Positions 1-6,137 are shown, counted from the first letter of the stretch. The stretch: 6,550 nt of DNA from Flavobacteriaceae bacterium (GCA_029238555.1 JAQWFV010000158.1:1-6550), one strand, 5' to 3'. Notes: a model not told the origin generated them from the letters alone. Program-made: numbers and translations.

Positions 1-243
1 AATCACTTGATTGCCCTCAATTTTTGCAGTACCCAAATGCCTGCGAATGGCTTGAATGACATTGGTGGCATATATGTCTATCCCAAACTCATTAAGCTCT
101 CTAAACTTAGATTTCTTTTTCTCCTTACGCTTTAAACCGCGCTCTATCATTCTAGCTTCTTTCTTAGAAACCCTGGCCTCTTGCGCGTTACCTTGGAGAG
201 GGTATAAAAAAAGCACTCCTAATAAAATATATACAATTCTCAT
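1..243 (-). CDS. Secreted protein, N-terminal part (possible TonB-receptor-plug-like protein)
   Basis: Only the first 81 codons are in the window; the gene runs off the left edge. The ATG at 243-241 is chosen because it begins a convincing signal peptide: MRIVYILLGVLFLYPLQ, with cleavage probable after GNA (residues 18-20), giving a mature protein starting QEA. An upstream ATG at 250 hits a stop after three codons. Residues 24-50 are very rich in Lys, Arg and Glu and probably helical. Residues 57-81 (IYATNVIQAIRRHLGTAKI and onward) resemble the start of TonB-dependent-receptor plug domains, in which a helix ending in Ala-Leu-Arg precedes a Gly-containing strand; this is a weak family resemblance only. 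The protein is exported to the periplasm or outer membrane. It is divergent from the fucosidase gene, sharing a 103-base intergenic region. I do not assign a function. Confidence 0.7.
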   Translation of the reverse strand, partial: MRIVYILLGVLFLYPLQGNAQEARVSKKEARMIERGLKRKEKKKSKFRELNEFGIDIYATNVIQAIRRHLGTAKIEGNQVI

Positions 244-346
244 CTTTTCATTTTTTTATGAAGTTAGTGAATAATCTTCAAAGGGTTGTTTACTCATTTC
301 CCAGCAAATCATTGTTTTTATGTAATTTAGAAACAAAATAGCCCTT

Positions 347-1705
347 ATGAACCATCAATTAACTTCAATACTTTTAGCCTTTCTGTGTTTCTCTTTCATT
401 GAAATCAAAGCCCAAGATACCAATTCAGAGATTATCAAAGCAATTGATCATGATAAAATGCAATGGTTCAAAGAAGCTAAATTGGGCATATTTATTCACT
501 GGGGCATATATGCTGTAGACGGAATTAGTGAATCCTGGTCGTTTTACAATGAGTATCTCACCCATGAAGACTACCTCGAACAACGCAATGGTTTTACAGC
601 CACTAAATACAAACCTCAAGAGTGGGCTCAACTCATAAAAGATAGTGGTGCCCAATACAGTGTTGTCACTAGTAAACATCATGATGGATTTGCCCTTTGG
701 AATACCAAATACGGTTCTCTTAATGCAGTGTCACATTCTGTCGCTAAAAAAGATGTGCTTAGCCCACTCGTAAAAGCACTGAGAGAAAAAAATCTTAAAA
801 TTGGTGTTTATTTTTCATTGCCCGACTGGTCCTCTGAACTTTATACTCACTTTACAACCACAAAAAAAAGATATTCTATTGAAGAAGATCCATTGAGGTG
901 GCAGCAATACTTAAATTACATGAACAACCAACTTCAAGAGCTCAAAAACAATTACAGTCCAGATCTTTGGTGGTTCGACGGAGACTGGGAACACTCCTCC
1001 GAGGCTTGGGAGAGTGCTAAAATTAGAACAGCACTTTTAAAAGATGCTCCAAAAACCATTATTAATTCCAGATTGACGGGTCAGGGAGACTATCAAACCC
1101 CTGAGATTGGTGTACCGGTATATCGGCCGGAGGCCAAATACTGGGAACTCTGTATGACTATAAATGACTCTTGGGGGTATCAGCAAACAGACACCAATTA
1201 CAAAACCAGCCAACAAATTTTAGACATCTTTGTAGATTGCATCTCCAAAGGAGGAAACCTGTTGTTAGATATTGGTCCTAAAGCAGACGGAACCATTGAT
1301 CCCATTCAAAAAGACAGGCTACTCAAGCTCGGTTCGTGGATAAAAAAACACCACAAGGCCGTTTATGGAACCACTAGAGGCATTCCTTATGAGCATTTTT
1401 ATGGACCAACTACCCTGAGTAAGGACAAACAAACGCTTTATTTATATGTGAGAGATATTCCTAAAGATGGAAAAATTGTGGTTAAGGGAATTTCCAATGC
1501 CATTCACAGGGCCTATGTAGTAGGAAATGGCTCCATTCTAAACCAACAAAAAATTTCCAAACTGTACTGGAACCAATACCCGGGAATTTCGTACATTCAT
1601 TTACCCAAAGATACCATAGATCCATATTACACCGTGGTAGCCTTGGTTTTAGATGGCCCTATCAGGCTTTATTCTGACCAAAATGGCGCGGTAGAACAAA
1701 ATTAA
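347..1705 (+). CDS. Secreted alpha-L-fucosidase, glycoside hydrolase family 29
   Basis: This enzyme should remove terminal alpha-L-fucose from glycans by the retaining GH29 mechanism. Residues 1-23 are a signal peptide with probable cleavage at KA|QD, so it acts in the periplasm or outside. The (beta/alpha)8 catalytic domain covers about residues 30-340. It shows the family signatures WFKEAKLGIFIHWG (40-53, His51), SKHHDGF (109-115, His111 and His112 for fucose binding), LWWFDGDW (207-214) and GGNLLLDIGP (302-311). By comparison with the human and Thermotoga enzymes, Asp211 in WWFDGDW is the expected nucleophile. Glu267 in the WELCMTINDSWGY block is a candidate acid/base, which is less certain in this family. 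Residues 345-445 form the usual C-terminal beta-sandwich. At 452 aa it has normal full length with no accessory carbohydrate-binding module. It is the first gene of a probable two-gene operon with the Kazal lipoprotein. No sulfatase or SusC/D pair is in view, so its natural substrate cannot be told. Confidence 0.95.
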   Translation: MNHQLTSILLAFLCFSFIEIKAQDTNSEIIKAIDHDKMQWFKEAKLGIFIHWGIYAVDGISESWSFYNEYLTHEDYLEQRNGFTATKYKPQEWAQLIKDSGAQYSVVTSKHHDGFALWNTKYGSLNAVSHSVAKKDVLSPLVKALREKNLKIGVYFSLPDWSSELYTHFTTTKKRYSIEEDPLRWQQYLNYMNNQLQELKNNYSPDLWWFDGDWEHSSEAWESAKIRTALLKDAPKTIINSRLTGQGDYQTPEIGVPVYRPEAKYWELCMTINDSWGYQQTDTNYKTSQQILDIFVDCISKGGNLLLDIGPKADGTIDPIQKDRLLKLGSWIKKHHKAVYGTTRGIPYEHFYGPTTLSKDKQTLYLYVRDIPKDGKIVVKGISNAIHRAYVVGNGSILNQQKISKLYWNQYPGISYIHLPKDTIDPYYTVVALVLDGPIRLYSDQNGAVEQN

Positions 1706-1716
1706 ACAGTGATCTT

Positions 1717-2298
1717 ATGAAATCCTTCTTTATTTTTCTTTGGAGCTTTTTGTTTTTTTTATTTATTGGCTGTGACAAAAATGATTCCCCTACGGCAATT
1801 CCTGCAAATTTAGAAGGCCAGTGGGTATTGGACCGTGTGGTTTGCTTTTGCTATTTTGGGGAGGCTGGTACCGAAAATTTTGACGAGCAGCAATTGTGGT
1901 TTTCTAATGACCAACTCTACCCTATGGGACCCAACAATAATATTCCCAATATTGCACCCATTGGAAAGATTCAAGATTACAGCTTTTCTGAAGACGTTTT
2001 AACACTCAGTCAGTCCGGTAAAAAATACACCCTTGAACTATCTGGAGATACCCTGAGCCTCACTTTTGTAGACAACGAAATGATCGCAGACGACGAGATA
2101 AGCTTCTATTTCAAAAAAGGCACAGCAGACCCCTCCTGTATAGATTTTTCAGCAGTGATTGAAGACGGCATTTGTACCAAAGAATATATGCCAGTATGCG
2201 GCTGTAATGGCTTGAGCTACCCTAATAAATGTATGGCTCAAAACGCGGGAGTGATGAGCTGGAAAAATGGGACCTGTGAAAGTGATGTGGTGGATTAA
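1717..2298 (+). CDS. Lipoprotein with lipocalin-like domain and C-terminal Kazal-type serine protease inhibitor domain
   Basis: The N-terminus is a lipoprotein signal: a hydrophobic run to residue 18, then lipobox LFIGC with Cys19 as the lipidation site. Residues 31-134 start with LEGQWVLDR and hold alternating strands (VLTLSQSGKKYTLELSGDTLSLTF), as in small lipocalin-like barrels; Cys43 and Cys45 could form a local bond. Residues 141-187 are a Kazal domain with Cys141, 153, 161, 163, 172 and 187. The segment CTKEYMPVCG (153-162), ten residues between Cys161 and Cys172, and Tyr168 four before Cys172 match the family pattern. Cys163 in a CGC arrangement replaces the classical Cys-x2-Cys partner, as in other bacterial Kazal proteins. 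In the Kazal scheme the P1 residue is Lys155, which predicts inhibition of trypsin-like proteases. The gene begins 11 bases after the fucosidase stop, so the two are probably co-transcribed. Inhibitory activity is inferred, not shown. Confidence 0.85.
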   Translation: MKSFFIFLWSFLFFLFIGCDKNDSPTAIPANLEGQWVLDRVVCFCYFGEAGTENFDEQQLWFSNDQLYPMGPNNNIPNIAPIGKIQDYSFSEDVLTLSQSGKKYTLELSGDTLSLTFVDNEMIADDEISFYFKKGTADPSCIDFSAVIEDGICTKEYMPVCGCNGLSYPNKCMAQNAGVMSWKNGTCESDVVD

Positions 2299-2312
2299 TC
2301 TTTTGATGATCT

Positions 2313-2341
2313 ATATTTTAAATTTTCATTATTTAAAATAT
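2313..2341 (+). terminator. AT-only hairpin after the fucosidase/Kazal unit, possible terminator
   Basis: An 11-bp perfect inverted repeat (ATATTTTAAAT / ATTTAAAATAT) encloses a 7-base loop, 14 bases after the lipoprotein stop codon. The stem has no G or C and no clean T-tract follows, so it would be a weak intrinsic terminator. It could equally be an operator for the DUF2130 gene that starts 36 bases further on. Confidence 0.35.
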
Positions 2342-2377
2342 TAATAATTAAATTTATAAGATTAAAAAAAACGCCTC

Positions 2378-3613
2378 ATGAAAGACATTATTTGCCCGAA
2401 TTGTAACACCGCTTTTAAACTGGACGACGCTGGATTTGCAGATATTGTAAAACAAGTAAGAGATGAACAGTTTACAGAGGAACTCAACCATAGATTGGCC
2501 ATAGCTGAAAAAGAAAAATCCAATGCAGTGATGTTGGCGGAGGCAAACTTAAAGAATACCCTCCAGCAGGAACTTTCAAAAAAAGAACAGGAAATTAGTG
2601 ACCTTAGATCTCGTAAAGCAATAGAACTTGAGCAAATAAGGGCTAAAGTTGTCCAAGTGGAGCAAGAGAAAAGGCAAGCTGTTTTAGAGGCCACTCGAGC
2701 CATAGAAAAAGAGCGAGATGGACTGTTAAATCAGCTCAGCAATAAAGAGGTAGAAAGGCAACTTCAGGAAAAGTCTATTCAGGAGCAATACCATCAAAAA
2801 TTACTCACCAAAGAAGAGACCATTAAAATGAAGGACGACGAAATTGCGCGTCTCAAAGATTTTAAGCAAAAACTCTCTACTAAAATGGTGGGCGAATCTC
2901 TAGAGCAACACTGTGAAGTGGAATTCAACAAACTAAGGGCTACTGGTTTTCAGAATGTATATTTTGAAAAAGACAATGACGCTAGTTCAGGAAGTAAAGG
3001 AGATTTTATTTACCGTGAAAACGATCAGAATGGAAATGAAATACTCTCCATTATGTTTGAAATGAAAAATGAGGGGGATGAAACCGCCACTAAAAAGAAA
3101 AACGAGGATTTTTTTAAAGAATTAAACAAGGACCGCAATGAAAAGAAATGTGAGTACGCTATACTAGTTTCCATGTTAGAATCAGATAATGAACTCTATA
3201 ATAACGGCATAGTAGACGTATCTCATAAATACAAAAAAATGTATGTGGTACGCCCCCAATTCTTCATTCCCATCATTACCATACTCAGGAATGCAGCATT
3301 AAACTCCATGCAATACAAAGAAGAGCTTGCCATTATTAGGAATCAAAATATTGACATCACAAATTTTGAAGAAAAGATCAATGATTTCAAAACTGGTTTT
3401 GCCCGCAACTATGATTTGGCCAGCAGACAATTCAAAACGGCCATAGAAGAAATTGACAAAACTATGAACCATCTTCAGAAAACAAAAGATGCTTTACTCG
3501 CTTCGGTAAATAACTTGCGATTAGCCAATAGCAAAGCAGACGACTTAACCATTAAAAAACTCACCCATGGTAACCCAACCATGAAGGCAAAGTTTGATGG
3601 ATTGAATGGGTAA
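2378..3613 (+). CDS. DUF2130 family protein (CxxC knuckle, coiled coil, nuclease-like C-terminal domain)
   Basis: The protein begins [17 protein letters not shown], with one CPNC knuckle (Cys6, Cys9) like half of a zinc ribbon. Residues about 28-168 are a long charged coiled coil rich in Glu, Lys and Gln. Residues about 169-325 are the conserved DUF2130 domain: [16 protein letters not shown] (169-184), GSKGDFIYR (205-213), SIMFEMKNE (224-232) and [12 protein letters not shown] (289-300). Asp209, Glu228 and Lys230 (D...ExK), after the Glu174/Glu180 helix, are arranged as in PD-(D/E)xK nuclease folds. That relation is my inference from the motif. A second helical stretch (about 326-395) follows. 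At 411 aa it is a usual size for the family. The family has no established function that I know of. The gene is preceded by an A-rich stretch without a Shine-Dalgarno sequence, stands alone, and appears to be the last resident gene before the element junction. Confidence 0.85.
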   Translation: MKDIICPNCNTAFKLDDAGFADIVKQVRDEQFTEELNHRLAIAEKEKSNAVMLAEANLKNTLQQELSKKEQEISDLRSRKAIELEQIRAKVVQVEQEKRQAVLEATRAIEKERDGLLNQLSNKEVERQLQEKSIQEQYHQKLLTKEETIKMKDDEIARLKDFKQKLSTKMVGESLEQHCEVEFNKLRATGFQNVYFEKDNDASSGSKGDFIYRENDQNGNEILSIMFEMKNEGDETATKKKNEDFFKELNKDRNEKKCEYAILVSMLESDNELYNNGIVDVSHKYKKMYVVRPQFFIPIITILRNAALNSMQYKEELAIIRNQNIDITNFEEKINDFKTGFARNYDLASRQFKTAIEEIDKTMNHLQKTKDALLASVNNLRLANSKADDLTIKKLTHGNPTMKAKFDGLNG

Positions 3614-3655
3614 AAATGAAGTCATTATAATTTACAGGCGATGGTATAAAACAAA

Positions 3656-3683
3656 AAAGCCGACTCATAAATGAATCGGCTTT
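3656..3683 (-). terminator. Intrinsic terminator downstream of the tRNA 3' remnant
   Basis: An 8-bp stem AAAGCCGA / TCGGCTTT with a short inner TCA/TGA extension forms a hairpin. Read on the minus strand it is followed by TTTTTTGTTTT (counting the stem's own T residues), a proper termination tract; read on the plus strand the following bases (GGCTTCTGCGG) contain few T residues. It therefore looks like the original terminator of the tRNA gene whose 3' end lies at 3707-3691. It may also stop transcripts of the DUF2130 gene weakly. Confidence 0.7.
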
Positions 3684-3689
3684 GGCTTC

Positions 3690-3707
3690 TGCGGTCTGGA
3701 CGAGACC
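3690..3707 (-). other. Orphan 3' end of a tRNA-Asp-like gene; putative attachment core at an element end
   Basis: Read on the minus strand, 3707-3690 gives GGTCTCGTCCAGACCGCA. This fits the end of a tRNA: T-stem 3' strand CTCGT (3704-3700), acceptor 3' strand CCAGACC (3699-3693) and discriminator G (3692). The implied acceptor 5' strand GGTCTGG and G73 match Bacteroidota tRNA-Asp as I remember it. The match stops in the T-loop near 3706, where a complete tRNA would continue with an invariant TTCGA and here AAAAATT-rich DNA follows. A terminator follows immediately on the minus strand and an integrase lies on the other side. This is the expected product of tyrosine-recombinase insertion into the tRNA 3' end: resident DNA to the left, element to the right. 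The tRNA identity is inferred from 16-17 bases only. Confidence 0.65.
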
Positions 3708-3729
3708 TTAAAAAATGTATAACTATCTG

Positions 3730-3759
3730 ATAATGTTTATTTTATAAAATAAACATTAT
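3730..3759. repeat. Perfect 30-bp palindrome in the element end
   Basis: The half-site ATAATGTTTATTTTA (3730-3744) is followed directly by its exact reverse complement (3745-3759), with no spacer. It lies 22 bases inside the tRNA remnant and about 150 bases before the integrase start. Five T residues (3759-3763) follow it on the plus strand. It could be a binding site for a dimeric regulator, a recombination-directionality factor or the recombinase itself, or a hairpin that insulates the element end from outside transcription. Confidence 0.75.
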
Positions 3760-3853
3760 TTTTAAAAACAAAAATTATGGAGTCGAACCTTCAACTTATT
3801 TATTTGATTATCAATAATTTAAGTGTTTTATTGAATATACCATAATTCTCAAA

Positions 3854-3875
3854 CGTCCCCGGTTTCGTCCCCGGT
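3854..3875. repeat. Two 10-bp GC-rich direct repeats upstream of the integrase
   Basis: CGTCCCCGGT occurs at 3854-3863 and again at 3866-3875, with a period of 12 bases, so the two copies lie roughly on one face of the helix. They are the only GC-rich patch in a strongly AT-rich region and sit 33 bases before the integrase ATG. Candidates are arm-type integrase binding sites or operator half-sites controlling the integrase promoter. Confidence 0.65.
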
Positions 3876-3891
3876 ATAAATTGTATATTTA
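3863..3891 (+). promoter_or_regulatory. Weak candidate Bacteroidota-type promoter for the integrase
   Basis: TATATTTA at 3884-3891 matches TAnnTTTG except for the last base. A TTTC (3863-3866) lies 17 bases upstream, near the usual place of the -33 TTTG box. The start codon at 3908 would leave a very short leader. The second CGTCCCCGGT repeat would lie between the boxes. This is a pattern match only. Confidence 0.25.
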
Positions 3892-3907
3892 TCGCATATT
3901 TATTGGG

Positions 3908-5164
3908 ATGAACAAGGTAAGTTTTTTCTTAAGAGACAAAATGGCTCGAAATTCTTCGAGTATTCAACTGGTGTTTTTTAATAACGGTAAGCGTATTAAA
4001 ATGGCTACTGGTATGGATATTAAACCTACTATGTGGGTAGAAGATTTAATGCGTGCTAGAATTCATTTTTCCAATCCAGAATCTAATGTCATTAACGAGC
4101 GATTAGATGCTCTAGAAAGTGCAGTAAATCATATTGAGTATGATATTAAAATGCGTAGGGTAAATATATCTTCCAATGAATTTATAGATAGAATTAAAAA
4201 GAGGGGCCAATTATTTGAATTTATAAAGGACGGCAAAGTATTTTGGTATCACTTTGAGGAATTTATTGCACATCAGAAAAAACACTACTCCCACTCTATT
4301 TATAGAGACTATCATAACAGCCTTAGAAAACACCTTAACACACTTGAGGACCAATACGACCGTATTATTAGCTTACAAGGCTTTAAAAGGTCCTCTGATA
4401 GCTTATTTGATCTGTTTTATAATCATTTAGCATTTGAAGCTCTGAATAAAGATGGAGAAAAAGGTATGTCTATTAATACGGTTGGAAAAAATGTGAAAAA
4501 CCTCAAAGCATATTTAAACTGGGCTTTCGATAGAGATATTTGTGTACCCTACTCATTAAAACATATGGTAGTAGAACAAATAGATACAGATACGGTATAT
4601 CTTACCCAAGAAGAAATTAATGACTTAGTAAAAACAGATAATCTAAGTAAAAAAGAAACTGAAGTAAGAGACTTGTTTTTAATAGGATGCGAGACTGGTT
4701 TAAGGCTAAAGAATCTTATAAACCTAAGACCTGAAAATTACCAATCAGGGCAATTAATTTTTTATCAAGTTAAAACACAAGGAAGAGGAAGCAAATTAAT
4801 TATTCCTCTTAGTAATTTACATGAAACCATTATTGAGAAATATAACTTTAATACTCCTTGTAAAAAAATAGGGACCGATGAGTTTAATAGAATACTTCGT
4901 AAAGTTTGTGAAAAAGCGGGAATAGACAGTGAGGTAATGATTCAAAAGGTAAATAAGTATAACACTACTGAAATAGTCTATAAAAAACATGAGCTCATTT
5001 CTTCTCATACCGCAAGAAGATCTTTTTGCACTAATAAATTTCTGATGGGTATGCCAGTTCAAGCAATAATGAAATTCTCCGGTCATAAAACCGAAAGAGC
5101 CTTCATGAAATATTTAAAGCTAGATGCTGAAATAACAGCTAAAAAGTTCAAAGAATACTTTTAA
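3908..5164 (+). CDS. Tyrosine site-specific recombinase (element integrase)
   Basis: The ATG at 3908 gives 418 residues beginning MNKVSFFLRDKMARNSSSIQL, the standard start of the Bacteroidota integrase arm-binding domain (VSFFLRDK ... NNGKRIKMATGMDIKPTMW, residues 4-43). The frame is open from a TTG at 3881, but that adds only nine atypical residues. Residues about 100-215 form the SAM-like core-binding domain. Residues about 229-410 form the catalytic domain, and all active residues are visible: Arg266 (CETGLRL), Lys289 (QVKTQGRG), His367 and Arg370 (SSHTARRSF), His393 (FSGHKT) and nucleophile Tyr402 (MKYLKL). The enzyme is therefore predicted active. It would form a covalent 3'-phosphotyrosyl intermediate at the attachment core to integrate and excise the element. 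Its position 200 bases from a tRNA 3' remnant, pointing away from it, fits an integrase next to its own att site. No excisionase is visible beside it. Confidence 0.95.
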   Translation: MNKVSFFLRDKMARNSSSIQLVFFNNGKRIKMATGMDIKPTMWVEDLMRARIHFSNPESNVINERLDALESAVNHIEYDIKMRRVNISSNEFIDRIKKRGQLFEFIKDGKVFWYHFEEFIAHQKKHYSHSIYRDYHNSLRKHLNTLEDQYDRIISLQGFKRSSDSLFDLFYNHLAFEALNKDGEKGMSINTVGKNVKNLKAYLNWAFDRDICVPYSLKHMVVEQIDTDTVYLTQEEINDLVKTDNLSKKETEVRDLFLIGCETGLRLKNLINLRPENYQSGQLIFYQVKTQGRGSKLIIPLSNLHETIIEKYNFNTPCKKIGTDEFNRILRKVCEKAGIDSEVMIQKVNKYNTTEIVYKKHELISSHTARRSFCTNKFLMGMPVQAIMKFSGHKTERAFMKYLKLDAEITAKKFKEYF

Positions 5165-5165
5165 C

Positions 5166-5205
5166 CTAAATAAAGTCACTTTATTTAGAATAAAGTCGCT
5201 TTATT
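5166..5205. repeat. Two tandem near-identical palindromes after the integrase
   Basis: The first is CTAAATAAAGT (5166-5176), a central C, then its exact complement ACTTTATTTAG (5178-5188). The second is AATAAAG-TCG-CTTTATT (5189-5205). The 17-base cores 5169-5185 and 5189-5205 differ at one base and repeat every 20 bases. They start one base after the integrase stop codon. Neither has a long T-tract, so a tandem protein-binding site is at least as likely as a terminator. Confidence 0.75.
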
Positions 5206-5226
5206 GATTTCATTAGTTAAAAACTC

Positions 5227-5251
5227 TATATAATTTTACTTCAATTATATA
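5227..5251. repeat. 9-bp inverted repeat with 7-base loop
   Basis: TATATAATT (5227-5235) and AATTATATA (5243-5251) are exact complements around TTACTTC. It is part of a 173-base gene-free spacer (5165-5337) that also holds the tandem palindromes, a small CCC/GGG hairpin (5260-5273) and an ATTATT-A-AATAAT symmetry just before the next start codon. Confidence 0.55.
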
Positions 5252-5337
5252 TTAAGCAGCCCGAAAAATAGGGTTTAAAATAAAAAAGTAAGCGTCTACC
5301 TCTAATATATATAAGGTTCACAATTATTAAATAATAT

Positions 5338-5856
5338 ATGGAAACACACAAAAACAACCACAGAAATATTACATTATCTACCAAAGCAACTGTTATAGAT
5401 AAAATTGAATTGAAAGAAATTGCTAAAAAAAATGATTTAACTCTTTCAGAGTTAATTTATTCATTAATAACTGTTTTTAAAAACCAATTTGAAAATATTG
5501 GTAAAGACACACCTGAGGTAGAAAGACTGAAAAAAGAACTTCAACTAAAAGATAAGGCTCTAAATAAGGCTCAAATTAATTTAGAAAACGCAGATTACAA
5601 AGTTACACTTGAAATGGAAAGAGCAGACAAAGCTTCACATAAATTTGACGAATGTAGGTACCAATTAAAAGAGGCTTTAGCTAGAGAAACTGATTTAAAA
5701 AACCATAATGAAGAATTAGTCAACGAAAATTCAAAATTGAAGGAGACGGTTGCTGGTTTAAATGATTATAACAATAATGACAATTACCAAAAAGCTGGAA
5801 TTGGTTTAGCAGGTATTGTTGCTGCTAGTTATGGATTTATGAGATTGTTAAAATAA
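5338..5856 (+). CDS. Unrecognised protein: RHH-like N-terminus, coiled coil, C-terminal membrane segment
   Basis: I do not recognise this 172-aa protein. Residues 10-21 (NITLSTKATVID) could be a beta strand. Two helices follow, IELKEIAKKND (23-33) and TLSELIYSLITVFKNQ (35-50). That order, with the D-L-T-L-S-E turn, resembles ribbon-helix-helix DNA-binding domains. Residues about 58-140 are a charged coiled coil (PEVERLKKELQLKDKAL and onward) ending in VNENSKLKETVAGLN. Residues 152-170 (KAGIGLAGIVAASYGFMRL) are hydrophobic with small residues and could be a short membrane helix, with the C-terminus two residues later. The ATG at 5338 is preceded by AT-rich DNA without a Shine-Dalgarno sequence. 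It lies downstream of the integrase across a spacer full of inverted repeats, which it might bind. A relaxosome accessory, partition or regulatory role is possible. Base composition is AT-rich like the integrase. Confidence 0.75.
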   Translation: METHKNNHRNITLSTKATVIDKIELKEIAKKNDLTLSELIYSLITVFKNQFENIGKDTPEVERLKKELQLKDKALNKAQINLENADYKVTLEMERADKASHKFDECRYQLKEALARETDLKNHNEELVNENSKLKETVAGLNDYNNNDNYQKAGIGLAGIVAASYGFMRLLK

Positions 5857-5939
5857 ATAATTTTATGATTGCCTATAAATCGCAGTTCATAGTATTTTTT
5901 ATTATAAGTTAAATATTGAACAACTACTTAATAATTTAA

Positions 5940-5970
5940 TATTCTAAATTCCATTTTAGAATACTTTTTT
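5940..5970 (+). terminator. Intrinsic terminator after the 5338 gene
   Basis: A 9-bp stem TATTCTAAA / TTTAGAATA with a 6-base loop (TTCCAT) is followed by C and six T residues (5965-5970). It lies 83 bases after the stop of the coiled-coil protein. On the minus strand the same hairpin follows the stop codon of the HIT remnant, which overlaps the T-run, so it may once have served both directions. Confidence 0.6.
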
Positions 5971-6085
5971 AATAGTAGCCCTTATCTTTTATACAATGTC
6001 TAACTCCTCCTCTGGGGTTTTCCATGTCTCTGTAATATATAGGAATTACATGGCAGTGAAAGTGCATTACAGTTTGTCCAGCCCC
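5969..6085 (-). pseudogene. C-terminal remnant of a HIT-family (histidine triad) protein
   Basis: The minus strand from 6082 to 5969 reads AGQTVMHFHCHVIPIYYRD followed by MENPRGGVRHCIKDKGYY and a stop. AGQTVMHFHCHVIP contains the histidine triad HxHxH that binds nucleotide phosphate in HIT hydrolases and transferases. The DMENPRGGVRHxI...K(G)YY ending is typical of bacterial HIT proteins. Only 37 codons of roughly 130-150 remain. In the same frame a TAG (6088-6086) stands two codons before the match, and no HIT-like N-terminal sequence (CIFC, F.D..P, KGH.L.IPK) is seen in any minus-strand frame up to the DUF3347 stop at 6173. The gene is therefore broken, probably by deletion, while the remaining motif is well conserved. 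The loss may be recent. Confidence 0.75.
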
Positions 6086-6137
6086 CTAAAATAACAGGCA
6101 TATTTGCTTTGGCTACTGTGTTGAGGTTCATTTATTT

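Noticed and set aside
56..274. Plus-strand open frame of 72 codons
   Set aside because: It lies opposite the start of the minus-strand secreted protein, whose signal peptide is convincing; the plus-strand translation has no recognisable features.
425..682. Minus-strand open frame inside the fucosidase gene
   Set aside because: It is fully opposite conserved GH29 motifs, so it is a shadow of that gene.
2362..2703. Minus-strand open frame rich in Ser, Cys and Leu
   Set aside because: It is opposite the Glu/Lys-rich coiled coil of the DUF2130 protein, whose complement gives exactly this composition.
3881..3907. TTG start extending the integrase by nine residues
   Set aside because: The ATG at 3908 gives the family-typical N-terminus (MNKVSFFLRDK); the added residues MYIYRIFIG match nothing usual and overlap the candidate promoter.
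3614..3907. CRISPR array
   Set aside because: The palindrome and the two 10-bp repeats do not form regularly spaced repeats with unique spacers, and no cas gene is present.
4817..5086. Minus-strand open frame inside the integrase
   Set aside because: It is opposite the conserved catalytic region and has no features of its own.
6000..6131. Minus-strand 43-codon frame beginning MNLNTVAKANMPVILGG
   Set aside because: I considered it as the N-terminal half of a frameshifted HIT gene, but it has none of the HIT N-terminal motifs, and its second half merely overlaps the HIT remnant in the wrong frame.
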